Shown here one piece after another: positions 1 to 6,850 of a stretch of DNA of 21,484 nt (positions within the stretch are counted from its first letter, which is position 1; every line of letters starts with the position of its first letter). Source of the DNA: VRUE01 sp035701465 (lineage in GTDB: Bacteria > Actinomycetota > Thermoleophilia > Solirubrobacterales > 70-9). A model generated the notes under the pieces. It was not told the origin of the DNA, did no database searches, and saw nothing but the letters and a program-made list of their open reading frames with translations. A program made the position numbers and the translations under genes. The DNA lies in assembly GCA_035701465.1 (NCBI GenBank), contig DASSMU010000129.1:1-21484 (forward strand). The letters are read 5' to 3'.

Positions 1-176
1 CGGACACGACGATCCAGGTTGGGTCGGAGCATCGCCCGGTGCACGCCCGCGTCGCCACGCCCGAGGAGCGCGAGCGACTCTGGCCGATGGTGGTCAAGAC
101 CTACCACGGCTACGCCGACTACCAGGCTCGCAGCCAAGGCCGCGAAATCCCGGTGGTCGTCCTCAAACGACGCTAG
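1..176 (+). CDS. Deazaflavin (F420)-dependent nitroreductase-family protein, C-terminal fragment
   Basis: This is the last 57 codons of a gene that begins before the window; the open frame runs from base 3 to TAG at 174-176. The visible tail reads ERLWPMVVKTYHGYADYQ and then REIPVVVLKRR. That ending (Trp-Pro, then GYADYQ, then IPVVVL) is characteristic of the DUF385/deazaflavin-dependent nitroreductase family, small split-barrel proteins that use F420 or bind related flavins. The cofactor-binding N-terminal part is not visible, so the substrate cannot be inferred. The gene converges on the SDR gene, and the stop codons of both lie within the same CTAG at 173-176. Confidence 0.75.
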   Translation, partial: DTTIQVGSEHRPVHARVATPEERERLWPMVVKTYHGYADYQARSQGREIPVVVLKRR

Positions 177-1030
177 GGCTTCGGGCGACGCTCCTCGGCC
201 ACCGGGTCGCCGGACTCGCCAGCGATCGATTCGGGCGGCCAGGGGCCGGCCCAGTTGTCGCGGGCGCCGTCGATCGTGATCGTCGTGCCGGAGAAGAAGT
301 CGCCGGCCGGCGAGGCCAGGTAGGCGACCAGCCACGCCATCTCCTCGGCGCGGCCGGCGCGGCCGATCGGGATCGAGCGCTCGAGGTTGTCGACCACCAC
401 CTGCGGGTACTTGGTCAGCAGCGTCTCGGTGGCGAACTGCCCGGCGGCGAGGGCGCAGGTCTTGATCCCGAAGCGGGCCCACTCGACCGCCAGGGTTCGC
501 ATCATGTTCTCCACCGCGGCCCGGGCGGCGCCGGAGTGCACCATCCCCGGCATCCCGTGGTGCGGGGAGAGGGTGACGCTGAGCACCTTCCCGCCCCCCT
601 GGGGGATGAAAGCCTTGGTCGCGGCCGCATGGGTCATCAGCCAGGTTCCCTGCACGTTCAGCTCGATCACGGTCTTGAAGCCTTTCGGCGTGATCGTCTC
701 GGCCGGAGCGAGGAACTGGCCACCGGCGTTGTTGACCAGCACGTCGAGGCGGCCGTGGCGCTCGAGCAGGCGGTCGAAGAAGCGGTCGACCGCCTCCTCG
801 TCGCGGATGTCCATCGTCTCGCGGTCGAAGGAGCCGGGCAGACCGGCGGCCAGCGCCGCGGTCTCCGCCAGCGGCTCCTCGCGGCGCCCGCAACCGACCA
901 CGGCGGCGCCGAGGCGGGCCAGCTCCAGCGCGGTCTCGCGCCCGAGGCCGCTGCCGGCGCCGGAGACGACGCACACCTGCCCGTCGAGCAGGTCGGGCCT
1001 GAAGATCTGCGAATGCGAGCTTTCAGCCAT
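173..1030 (-). CDS. SDR-family oxidoreductase, PECR/dienoyl-CoA reductase-like
   Basis: A 285-residue Rossmann-fold short-chain dehydrogenase. The nucleotide-binding glycine motif SGAGSGLG is at residues 23-30 and NNAG at 100-103. The usual YxxxK active site is missing; its place is taken by HSGAARAAV from residue 165. From family knowledge, HSGAAR is shared with peroxisomal trans-2-enoyl-CoA reductase (PECR) and 2,4-dienoyl-CoA reductase-like SDRs, so an NADPH-dependent acyl-CoA reductase is more likely than an alcohol dehydrogenase. The C-terminal 30 residues are a polar tail. The ATG at 1030 is preceded by TAGGCT (1040-1045) with a 9-nt gap and no Shine-Dalgarno sequence, suggesting a leaderless message. 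It diverges from the lactonase gene across a shared operator-like region. The exact substrate is unknown. Confidence 0.85.
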   Translation of the reverse strand: MAESSHSQIFRPDLLDGQVCVVSGAGSGLGRETALELARLGAAVVGCGRREEPLAETAALAAGLPGSFDRETMDIRDEEAVDRFFDRLLERHGRLDVLVNNAGGQFLAPAETITPKGFKTVIELNVQGTWLMTHAAATKAFIPQGGGKVLSVTLSPHHGMPGMVHSGAARAAVENMMRTLAVEWARFGIKTCALAAGQFATETLLTKYPQVVVDNLERSIPIGRAGRAEEMAWLVAYLASPAGDFFSGTTITIDGARDNWAGPWPPESIAGESGDPVAEERRPKP

Positions 1031-1079
1031 CGACGGGCAAGCCTATAGCCGACCTGGACCCAGGTAATGTCACCTGGCG
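1031..1079. promoter_or_regulatory. Divergent promoter region with three ACCTGG half-sites
   Basis: This 49-bp gap separates the divergent SDR and lactonase genes. It holds ACCTGG at 1052-1057, its reverse complement CCAGGT at 1060-1065, and ACCTGG again at 1072-1077. They form two overlapping perfect inverted repeats: 6-bp arms with a 2-bp spacer, and 6-bp arms with a 6-bp spacer. The candidate -10 of the lactonase, TAATGT (1065-1070), lies in the second spacer. TAGGCT, read on the minus strand at 1040-1045, is the candidate -10 of the SDR. A TetR- or GntR-type repressor controlling both genes is a reasonable inference, but no such regulator is adjacent. Confidence 0.5.
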
Positions 1080-1991
1080 ATGAAGGTGCGGGTCGAGCCC
1101 AAACCGCTGCACGAGCCCCTCGCCGGCGGCACTCCGGGCGCCACGGTCACGGTCGAACCGATCGTCGCCGGCCGGGTCACCTGGCCGCAGACGATGATGG
1201 AGCGCCCCGGCGGGCGCTTCGAGACGCTGAAGCTGGTCCGCGCCCTGCTCACCGGCAAGCCGGCGGCGACCGTGCCCGTCCCGGCCTTCCTGATCCGCCA
1301 CCCCAGCGCCGGCGCGATCCTCGTCGACACCGGCCTGCACCCCTCGATCGCGACCGACGGCAAAGAGAACTTCGGCGGCCTCGGGGCGAGGTTCGGCAAG
1401 CCCGACCTCGACCCGGGAGAGGACGTCCCCGCCCAACTGCGGGAGCGCGGCCTCGATCCCGGCGAGATCCCGGTCGTGGTGATGACCCACCTGCACCTCG
1501 ACCACTCCTCGGCGATCTCGGAGTTCCCCAACTCGACCTTCATCGTCAGCGAAGCCGAGTGGGAGTCGGCCGCGACCGGTCCGCGGCCGCTGCTCAACGG
1601 CTACCGCCGTCCGCACTTCGACTACGCCTTCGACTACCGGACCGTGGACTTCGACCGCGGCGGGGTCGACTCCTACGCGACCTTCGGTCGCTGCTTCGAC
1701 CTTTTCGGGGACGGCTCGATCCGACTCGCTTTCACCCCCGGCCACAGCGCCGGCCACATCTCGGTGATCGCCCACCTCGCCACGAACGACTTCGTGATCG
1801 GCGGCGACACCACCTACACCCAGGGCCAGCTCGAGGGCACCGCGCCGCTGGCGCCGCGCCCCTTCGACGCCCACAACTACCGCCGCTCGCTGCAAGAGCT
1901 GAAGCTGTTCAAGCGCGAGTTCCCCGACGCGGTCGTCACCCCGGGGCACGACCCCGAGTTCTACGCCGGGCTCAGCGCTCGTTACGAGTAG
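1080..1991 (+). CDS. N-acyl homoserine lactonase-family metallo-beta-lactamase-fold hydrolase
   Basis: A 303-residue metallo-beta-lactamase-fold protein. The dinuclear-zinc ligands are all visible: HLHLDH at 137-142, His222 within GHSAGH, Asp243 in GGDTTY and His290 in TPGHD. Overall length and motif order match the AiiA-like lactonase branch, which opens lactone rings such as those of acyl-homoserine lactones. Related members act on other lactones or esters, so quorum quenching is possible but not proven. The ATG at 1080 lies 9 nt after TAATGT and has no ribosome-binding site, consistent with a leaderless transcript. The divergent SDR partner hints at joint breakdown of a fatty or terpenoid compound. 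Its 3' end overlaps the convergent acyltransferase gene by 20 bp. Confidence 0.85.
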   Translation: MKVRVEPKPLHEPLAGGTPGATVTVEPIVAGRVTWPQTMMERPGGRFETLKLVRALLTGKPAATVPVPAFLIRHPSAGAILVDTGLHPSIATDGKENFGGLGARFGKPDLDPGEDVPAQLRERGLDPGEIPVVVMTHLHLDHSSAISEFPNSTFIVSEAEWESAATGPRPLLNGYRRPHFDYAFDYRTVDFDRGGVDSYATFGRCFDLFGDGSIRLAFTPGHSAGHISVIAHLATNDFVIGGDTTYTQGQLEGTAPLAPRPFDAHNYRRSLQELKLFKREFPDAVVTPGHDPEFYAGLSARYE

Positions 1992-2679
1992 CCAACCCGG
2001 CGTACATCTCCCGCACCGGGGCGAAGATCCGCTCCGCCACCTCGAGCTGGCGCTCGCGACCGGGGGCCTCCTCGGTGGGGATCTCGATCGGCTCGCCGAA
2101 CTGGACGGTCACCTTGGGGAAGCGGAAACGCTTCCAACGGCGCACCCTCTCGGAGCCCTGGATCGCAACCGGGACCACGGGCGCGCCGGATTCGAGCGCG
2201 ATGCGCCCGATTCCGGGCTTGACCTCGCCCAGCTCGCCGCTGCGCGAGCGGCCGCCCTCGGCATAGACGAGCAGCATCTCATCCTGGCCGAGGATCGTCA
2301 GGGCCGTCTCGATCGCCTTCTCGTCGCGGTGGCCGCGCCGGACCGGGAACACCCCGCCGTGCTTGTAGATGTAGGTGAGTACCGGCGGCCCGAACATCTG
2401 AGACTTCGCCATGAAGCGCACCTTGCGCCGCAGGTAGAGGCCGATGAAGAAGTGGTCCATCTGGCTGAAGTGATTGGGGGCGAGGATCAGCGGCCCGGTC
2501 TTCGGCACGTTCTCGACCCCAATCGCGCGCACGCGGTAGATCAGCAGCGTCGGCAGCGAGACGAGGATGCGGACGAAAGTGTAGGTCCAGCCGACGCCCC
2601 TGCGCGCCGACTCGTGGAACTGGTCGAAGTACTCGGCGGGACGTTCGTCCTTGTAGACCTGTGGCTTCATGTCGGCCAT
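1972..2679 (-). CDS. 1-acyl-sn-glycerol-3-phosphate acyltransferase-like (PlsC family)
   Basis: A 235-residue acyltransferase that should esterify the second position of acyl-glycerol-3-phosphate at the inner membrane to give phosphatidate. The catalytic HX4D motif is NHFSQMDH (His70, Asp75). The substrate-binding block is EGGRSRSG from Glu141, a variant of the usual EGTRS, and the third block is VPVAI near 169-173. A hydrophobic stretch at about 33-50 may anchor the protein. I chose the ATG at 2679 because upstream codons of the open frame run into glpK and lack homology; ATG 2670 is an alternative. It lies 53 bp downstream of glpK on the same strand, so co-transcription is likely and links glycerol phosphorylation to phospholipid assembly. 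Confidence 0.85.
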   Translation of the reverse strand: MADMKPQVYKDERPAEYFDQFHESARRGVGWTYTFVRILVSLPTLLIYRVRAIGVENVPKTGPLILAPNHFSQMDHFFIGLYLRRKVRFMAKSQMFGPPVLTYIYKHGGVFPVRRGHRDEKAIETALTILGQDEMLLVYAEGGRSRSGELGEVKPGIGRIALESGAPVVPVAIQGSERVRRWKRFRFPKVTVQFGEPIEIPTEEAPGRERQLEVAERIFAPVREMYAGLATRNER

Positions 2680-2732
2680 GAGTGCGCGGCCTCCCCGGCC
2701 GTCGCTACGCGATACACCGATCGCGCCGGCGG

Positions 2733-4259
2733 TTACGCGGAGATTCCGTCGTCCTTCGGAGCGGCCCAGCCCTTCGCCCGCTCCAGCGCCCGGTACCAAT
2801 CTCCGAGCAGCGCCTCGCGCTCGCCGGCGGGCATCGCCGGCTCGTAACGCGCCGCCTCGCGCCACATCTCCCCCACCTGCTCCAGCGTCCAGCGCTCCGT
2901 CGCGATCCCGGCCAGGTAGGCGGCGCCGAGCGCCGTCGTCTCGGCGACCTCCGGCACGACCACCTCGGCCCCGAGCACGTCCGCCTGGAACTGCATCAGC
3001 CAGCCGTTCGCCACGGCGCCCCCGTCCGCCTTCAGCGCCGCCAGCCGCTGCCCCGATGCCGCCTCCTGGGCGCGCACCGCGTCGACCGTCTGGTAGGCGA
3101 TCGCCTCCAGCGCCGCCCGCGCGAGGTGGGCGCGGCCGCTGCCGCGGGTCAGCCCGACGATCGTGCCGCGGGCGTAGGGATCCCAGCGCGGCGAGCCGAG
3201 CCCGGTCAGCGCCGGGACGAAGTAGACGCCGTCGTTGGAGTCAAGCGATGCGGCCAGAGCCTCCGTCTCCTTCGCCCCCTCGATCACCCCCAGTCCGTCC
3301 CGCAACCACTGCACCGCCGCCCCGGTGACGAAGATCGAGGCCTCCAGCGCATATGAAATCCCCGCCGACGGGCCGATTTCCGGACTCGGAGTCCGGTTTT
3401 CGTCCCGTCGGCCCCCGGGATCGAGGGTGCAGGCGACGGTGGTGAGAAGGCCCTCTACCGGCTTGGGCGCTTCGGGGCCCGTGTTGAGGAGGACGAAGCT
3501 GCCGGTGCCGTAGGTGTTCTTCGCCGTCCCCGCCGCGTGGCAGGCCTGGCCGAAGAGAGCCGCCTGCTGGTCGCCGGCGATCCCCGCCACCGGCACCTCG
3601 CCGCCGAACTCGGAAGTCGTGCCGTAGACGTGGGCCGAGGGCAGAGGCTCGGGCAGCTGCTCGGGGGCGACGCCGAACAGCGCGCAGAGCTCCTCGTCCC
3701 AGGCGAGGCGGCGAATGTCGAAGAGCATCGTCCGCGAGGCGTTGGTGTGGTCGGTGGCGTGGCGCCCGGTCAGCTTGAAGAGGAGCCAGGAGTCGATCGT
3801 GCCGAAGACGGCCCGCTCGGCGCCCTCGACGTTGCGCAGCAGCCACTCGATCTTGGTCGCGGAGAAGTAGGGGTCGAGGACGAGCCCGGTGCGCTCGCGC
3901 ACCAGCGACTCGTGCCCGGCGGCGCGGAGCTCGTCGCAACGCGCCGCCGTGCGCCGGTCCTGCCAGACCAGCGCCCGGTGCAGCGGCTCGCCCGTCGCCG
4001 GATCCCAGGCGAGGACCGTCTCGCGCTGGTTGGTGATCCCGATCGCGTCGAGGTCGGCGCCCTCGATGCCGGCGTCGGCGATCGCCCCGGCCGCGACGCG
4101 GCGGCTGACGTCCCAGATCTCCGCCGCGTCGTGCTCGACCCAGCCCGGCCGCGGAAAGTGCTGCTCGAACTCCGCGTAGGCGCGACCGGCAATCCCCCCC
4201 GCCTCGTCGAAGACCAGACAGGTGGTCCCGGTGGTCCCCTGGTCGATCGCGAGGATCAC
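2733..4259 (-). CDS. glpK: Glycerol kinase, with an 18-residue loop insertion
   Basis: Phosphorylates glycerol to sn-glycerol-3-phosphate with ATP in the cytoplasm. The protein is a FGGY-family kinase of about 508 residues. It opens with ILAIDQGTTGTT (phosphate-binding motif) and contains GITNQRET near 74-81, WQDRRT near 99-104 and GIAGDQQAALFGQ at 226-238, where Asp230 is the expected catalytic base. I set the start at GTG 4259, directly before ILAIDQG, with GGTGGGA a few bases upstream; longer open frame upstream has no kinase homology. Residues 283-299 (GRRDENRTPSPEIGPSA) have no counterpart in typical GlpK, where a short turn joins TTIAC to YALEG. That segment is encoded by a 49-bp palindromic repeat also found in bioD. 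The gene diverges from the amidase gene and precedes plsC. Confidence 0.93.
   Translation of the reverse strand: MILAIDQGTTGTTCLVFDEAGGIAGRAYAEFEQHFPRPGWVEHDAAEIWDVSRRVAAGAIADAGIEGADLDAIGITNQRETVLAWDPATGEPLHRALVWQDRRTAARCDELRAAGHESLVRERTGLVLDPYFSATKIEWLLRNVEGAERAVFGTIDSWLLFKLTGRHATDHTNASRTMLFDIRRLAWDEELCALFGVAPEQLPEPLPSAHVYGTTSEFGGEVPVAGIAGDQQAALFGQACHAAGTAKNTYGTGSFVLLNTGPEAPKPVEGLLTTVACTLDPGGRRDENRTPSPEIGPSAGISYALEASIFVTGAAVQWLRDGLGVIEGAKETEALAASLDSNDGVYFVPALTGLGSPRWDPYARGTIVGLTRGSGRAHLARAALEAIAYQTVDAVRAQEAASGQRLAALKADGGAVANGWLMQFQADVLGAEVVVPEVAETTALGAAYLAGIATERWTLEQVGEMWREAARYEPAMPAGEREALLGDWYRALERAKGWAAPKDDGISA
3364..3412. repeat. Palindromic coding repeat, copy 1 (inside glpK)
   Basis: A 49-bp near-perfect palindrome centred on base 3388. 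Twenty of 24 symmetric pairs match. The outer arms GCCGACGGG (3364-3372) and CCCGTCGGC (3404-3412) and the inner arms CCGGACTC (3380-3387) and GAGTCCGG (3389-3396) are perfect; mismatches fall only in the intervening 7-nt segments. It matches 40 of 49 positions, without gaps, in the element at 13373-13421 in bioD. It lies in frame in glpK and codes for a hydrophilic Arg/Asp/Pro-rich segment. Confidence 0.85.
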
Positions 4260-4329
4260 AGCGTCCCACCGCGAGCGATCATCGGCTTGGGGGACGCATT
4301 GCGAGCCAAGGGCCGCCAGACTACCGGGG

Positions 4330-5730
4330 GTGAGCGCGGTAGCCGCACCGACAACGACCGGACTCGTGGAGCAGGCGCGCCTGGCCCAGGCCGGCGAGGT
4401 CTCCGCGGTCGAGCTGGTGACCGCGGCGCTGGAGCGGGCCCGGGCCGCGCAGCAGACCCTGAACGCCTTCCGGGTGATCCGGGACGAGGAAGCGCTGGCC
4501 GAGGCCGAGGAGGCCGACCGCCGGCTCGCCGCGGGCGACGACGGCCCGCTGCTCGGAGTGCCCGTCGCGATCAAGGACGACGTCGACCTCACCGGTCACA
4601 CGACCCCCTTCGGCTGCGGCGGTGGCCGGCCTGCCGCGCGTGACGCCGAGTCCGTGAGGCGCCTGCGCGAGGCGGGCGCGATCGTGATCGGCAAGACCCA
4701 CGCGCCCGAGGTCGGCCAGTGGCACTTCACCGAGACGCCCCTGCACGGCGCCACCCGCAACCCGTGGAACACCGACCACACGCCGGGAGGCTCCAGTGGG
4801 GGTGCGGCGGCAGCCGTGGCCGCAGGGGTCGTACCCGCCGCGATCGGCTCCGACGGCGCCGGCTCGATCCGCATCCCGGCCGCCTGGACCGGGCTGGTCG
4901 GGCTGAAGCCGCAGCGCGGGCGCGTCTCGACCTGGCCCGACCCCGAGGCCTTCAACGGGCTCAGTTGCTACGGCCCGCTCGCTCGCAGCGCCGCCGACGC
5001 TGCCCTGATGCTCGACGCCGTCCACGGCAACGTCCCGGCCGACCTGCACAAGCCGCAGCCGCCGAGCGAGCCCTTCGCGGCCGCGGCCGCCCGGGAGCCG
5101 GGCCGCCTGCGCGTCGCCCTCTCCTTTGCCACCCCCTTCGGCGTTCCGGACAAGGTCGACCCCGAACACCGGGCGGCGATCGAAGCCTTCGCCGAGCGAC
5201 TCGGCGAGCTCGGCCATGAGGTCTTCCCCGCCGACCCCGACTACGGCATGGTCGGCCCGGCGATCGTCCCGCGCGGCATGGCCGGGGTCGCCGCATGGCT
5301 CGACGCCCACGGCGAGGATCGCAGCGCCCTGGAGCCGCGCACCCGTGTCCATGCCCGCGTGGGCAAGGTGCTGCGCGGCGCGCCCCATCGCCTCGCGCGC
5401 GCGGCCGAGCCCGGCCTACGTCGCCGGATCGGCCGCATATTCGAGCGCTGCGACGTCGTCCTCACCCCGACCACGGCGAAGCCGCCGCCCCGCATCGGCG
5501 CCCTCGAGGGCCGCGGCTACTGGGCGACCAGCACCACGGCAAGCGCCACCTGTCCCTTCGCCTTCGCCTGGAACGTGGTCGGCTGGCCGGCGATCAGCGT
5601 CCCCGCCGGCCTCACCGCCGACGGCCTGCCGATCGGCGCCCAGCTGCTCGGCCGGGAATGCGACGAGGCGACCCTGCTCTCCCTCGCCGCCTCGGTCGAG
5701 CGCGCCGAGGCCGCCGCTCAAGCGCTTTAG
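4330..5730 (+). CDS. Amidase-signature family hydrolase
   Basis: A 466-residue amidase-signature enzyme that hydrolyses a carboxamide or related amide bond. The Ser-cisSer-Lys triad can be placed on Lys82 (in VAIKDD), Ser155 (in GGSSGG) and Ser179 (in GSDGAGSIRIPA). The C-terminal block FNVxGxPAxSxPxG is present as FAWNVVGWPAISVPAG. No GatB or GatC gene is adjacent and the middle region is divergent, so a catabolic amidase is more likely than the tRNA amidotransferase subunit GatA. The start is taken as GTG 4330, which gives the usual N-terminal helix (LVEQARLAQAGEVSAVELV); GTG 4366 is possible. It diverges from glpK across 70 bp. Confidence 0.85.
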   Translation: MSAVAAPTTTGLVEQARLAQAGEVSAVELVTAALERARAAQQTLNAFRVIRDEEALAEAEEADRRLAAGDDGPLLGVPVAIKDDVDLTGHTTPFGCGGGRPAARDAESVRRLREAGAIVIGKTHAPEVGQWHFTETPLHGATRNPWNTDHTPGGSSGGAAAAVAAGVVPAAIGSDGAGSIRIPAAWTGLVGLKPQRGRVSTWPDPEAFNGLSCYGPLARSAADAALMLDAVHGNVPADLHKPQPPSEPFAAAAAREPGRLRVALSFATPFGVPDKVDPEHRAAIEAFAERLGELGHEVFPADPDYGMVGPAIVPRGMAGVAAWLDAHGEDRSALEPRTRVHARVGKVLRGAPHRLARAAEPGLRRRIGRIFERCDVVLTPTTAKPPPRIGALEGRGYWATSTTASATCPFAFAWNVVGWPAISVPAGLTADGLPIGAQLLGRECDEATLLSLAASVERAEAAAQAL

Positions 5731-5783
5731 GCAATCTTTCGCAGCGGGTGTACGGTCAGTGCCAGGCAGGGCTCATCTCGAAC

Positions 5784-5790
5784 GAAGGAG
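5784..5790 (+). promoter_or_regulatory. Ribosome-binding site of the cupin gene
   Basis: GAAGGAG lies 7 nt before the ATG at 5798. It is one of the few strong Shine-Dalgarno sequences in the window and fixes the cupin start. The same open frame extends far upstream through the amidase gene in another phase, but that part is not protein-like. Confidence 0.75.
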
Positions 5791-5797
5791 TCCCAAA

Positions 5798-6157
5798 ATG
5801 GGAGCAGAGGTAAAGCGGTTCGATTCGCCCGACGAGACGCGCCCGTTCGAAGGCAAGGGCCAGGCGAAAGTCGTCCAGCTTGCAGGCCACGCGGTCGCCG
5901 AAGGCACCTTCGAGGCCGGCTGGAAGTGGTCGGAGAACGTCAAGCCGATCGCCGGCACCGACTCCTGCCAGGTAGCGCATTTCGCCTACGTCCTCTCCGG
6001 CAGCATGCGCATATACATGGACGACGGCTCTGAGATCGAGGCCATGGCCGGTGACGTCGTCGCGATCCCGCCCGGCCACGATGCCGAGGTTCCCGGCCCC
6101 GAGGCCTGCGTGATGATCGACTTCGGCGAGATCGGCGACTACGCGAAGCGCGATTGA
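5798..6157 (+). CDS. Small cupin-domain protein
   Basis: A 119-residue single-domain cupin. The region from about 58 to 101 (QVAHFAYVLSGSMRIYMDDG, then AMAGDVVAIPPGHDAEV) is the two-motif cupin core, with the G-D-V-V-AIPPGHD second motif intact. His61 and His94 are candidate metal ligands. The first motif lacks the usual HxH pair, so metal binding is uncertain. Proteins of this size are often sensors, isomerases or of unknown function, and no substrate can be assigned. The gene starts 67 bp after the amidase with its own strong ribosome-binding site and could be read from the same transcript. An AT-richer stretch follows, with a small CTATC/GATAG hairpin at 6176-6189. Confidence 0.85.
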   Translation: MGAEVKRFDSPDETRPFEGKGQAKVVQLAGHAVAEGTFEAGWKWSENVKPIAGTDSCQVAHFAYVLSGSMRIYMDDGSEIEAMAGDVVAIPPGHDAEVPGPEACVMIDFGEIGDYAKRD

Positions 6158-6266
6158 TCCCTCGACGATCTACACCTATCCACTGATAGCAATCCAAAAA
6201 TACTCGTAAAACGCTGATTAATTGTCTTTTAACTTTCGCCGTGCCTTGATCGGACCGCTCTTCGGT

Positions 6267-6272
6267 GGGAGG
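6267..6272 (+). promoter_or_regulatory. Ribosome-binding site of the two-helix membrane protein
   Basis: GGGAGG lies 8 nt before ATG 6281 and supports that start. The 109 bp before it (6158-6266) is noticeably AT-richer than the rest of the window and probably carries the promoter; I could not assign a convincing -35/-10 pair. Confidence 0.6.
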
Positions 6273-6280
6273 TTCACGGC

Positions 6281-6850
6281 ATGGCAAACGAAAACGCTGG
6301 CCAGAAGAAAAATGAAACGTTCGACAAGCCGGATCCAAAGGTTGCGGTTCGAAAGGAAACCAAGCAGTCACTTGTGATAATCGGCGGTCTCCTGATCGTT
6401 GCTGCGCTCGGGCTGGCCGCACTCAACTGGAGCATCGGGAGTGAAACGAAGGAAACAACTCCCGCCTCCACAACGCCTACGGCAAAAGCCTCCACAACGA
6501 CGAAAAAAACAACGAGTGGGCCGACTGAAGGACTTTTGACGGCGATCATCGGGTCTGGAGCCGCCCTAATCATCGTTGGGTTTCTCTACGGGCGAATCAG
6601 CTCGATCAAACTTCCAGGTGGGGTCGAGGTGGGCCTTACCCCGGAGGAGAAAGAAAAGGGAACAAAAGAAACGATCGAAAAGCTGCCGCAAAACGCCAAC
6701 GCTGAAACTGTCGCCGAAGCGATACAGGCAACCCAGTACCACATGCTGCGAACCAAGGCCGACCTACAGGCCAAGACCGGCATCACCAAACTGTCGGGGA
6801 CAGATATTCAATCGGTCGCCGCGAAGGTCGTGGAAAAAATGGGTCTCTAA
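6281..6850 (+). CDS. Two-helix membrane protein of unknown function, lower GC
   Basis: I do not recognise this 189-residue protein. A charged N-terminus (1-29) is followed by a membrane helix at about 31-50, a Thr/Ser/Lys-rich linker at 54-82, a second helix at about 85-104, and a soluble C-terminal part starting ISSIKLPGGVEVGL and ending VVEKMGL. The second-helix-then-KLPGGVEVGL pattern resembles small membrane-anchored prokaryotic proteins in which a cytoplasmic domain follows a helical hairpin; that is inference. Base composition is unlike its neighbours: bases 6301-6360 have 28 G+C of 60, against about 48 of 60 for a bioF stretch (12481-12540). This suggests recent transfer. Its stop overlaps that of the convergent glycosyltransferase by 4 bp. 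Confidence 0.7.
   Translation: MANENAGQKKNETFDKPDPKVAVRKETKQSLVIIGGLLIVAALGLAALNWSIGSETKETTPASTTPTAKASTTTKKTTSGPTEGLLTAIIGSGAALIIVGFLYGRISSIKLPGGVEVGLTPEEKEKGTKETIEKLPQNANAETVAEAIQATQYHMLRTKADLQAKTGITKLSGTDIQSVAAKVVEKMGL

Noticed and set aside
4330..5730. Annotation of the amidase as GatA of the tRNA amidotransferase
   Set aside because: The catalytic triad is shared by all amidase-signature enzymes, no gatB or gatC is nearby, and the region after the nucleophile is not GatA-like.
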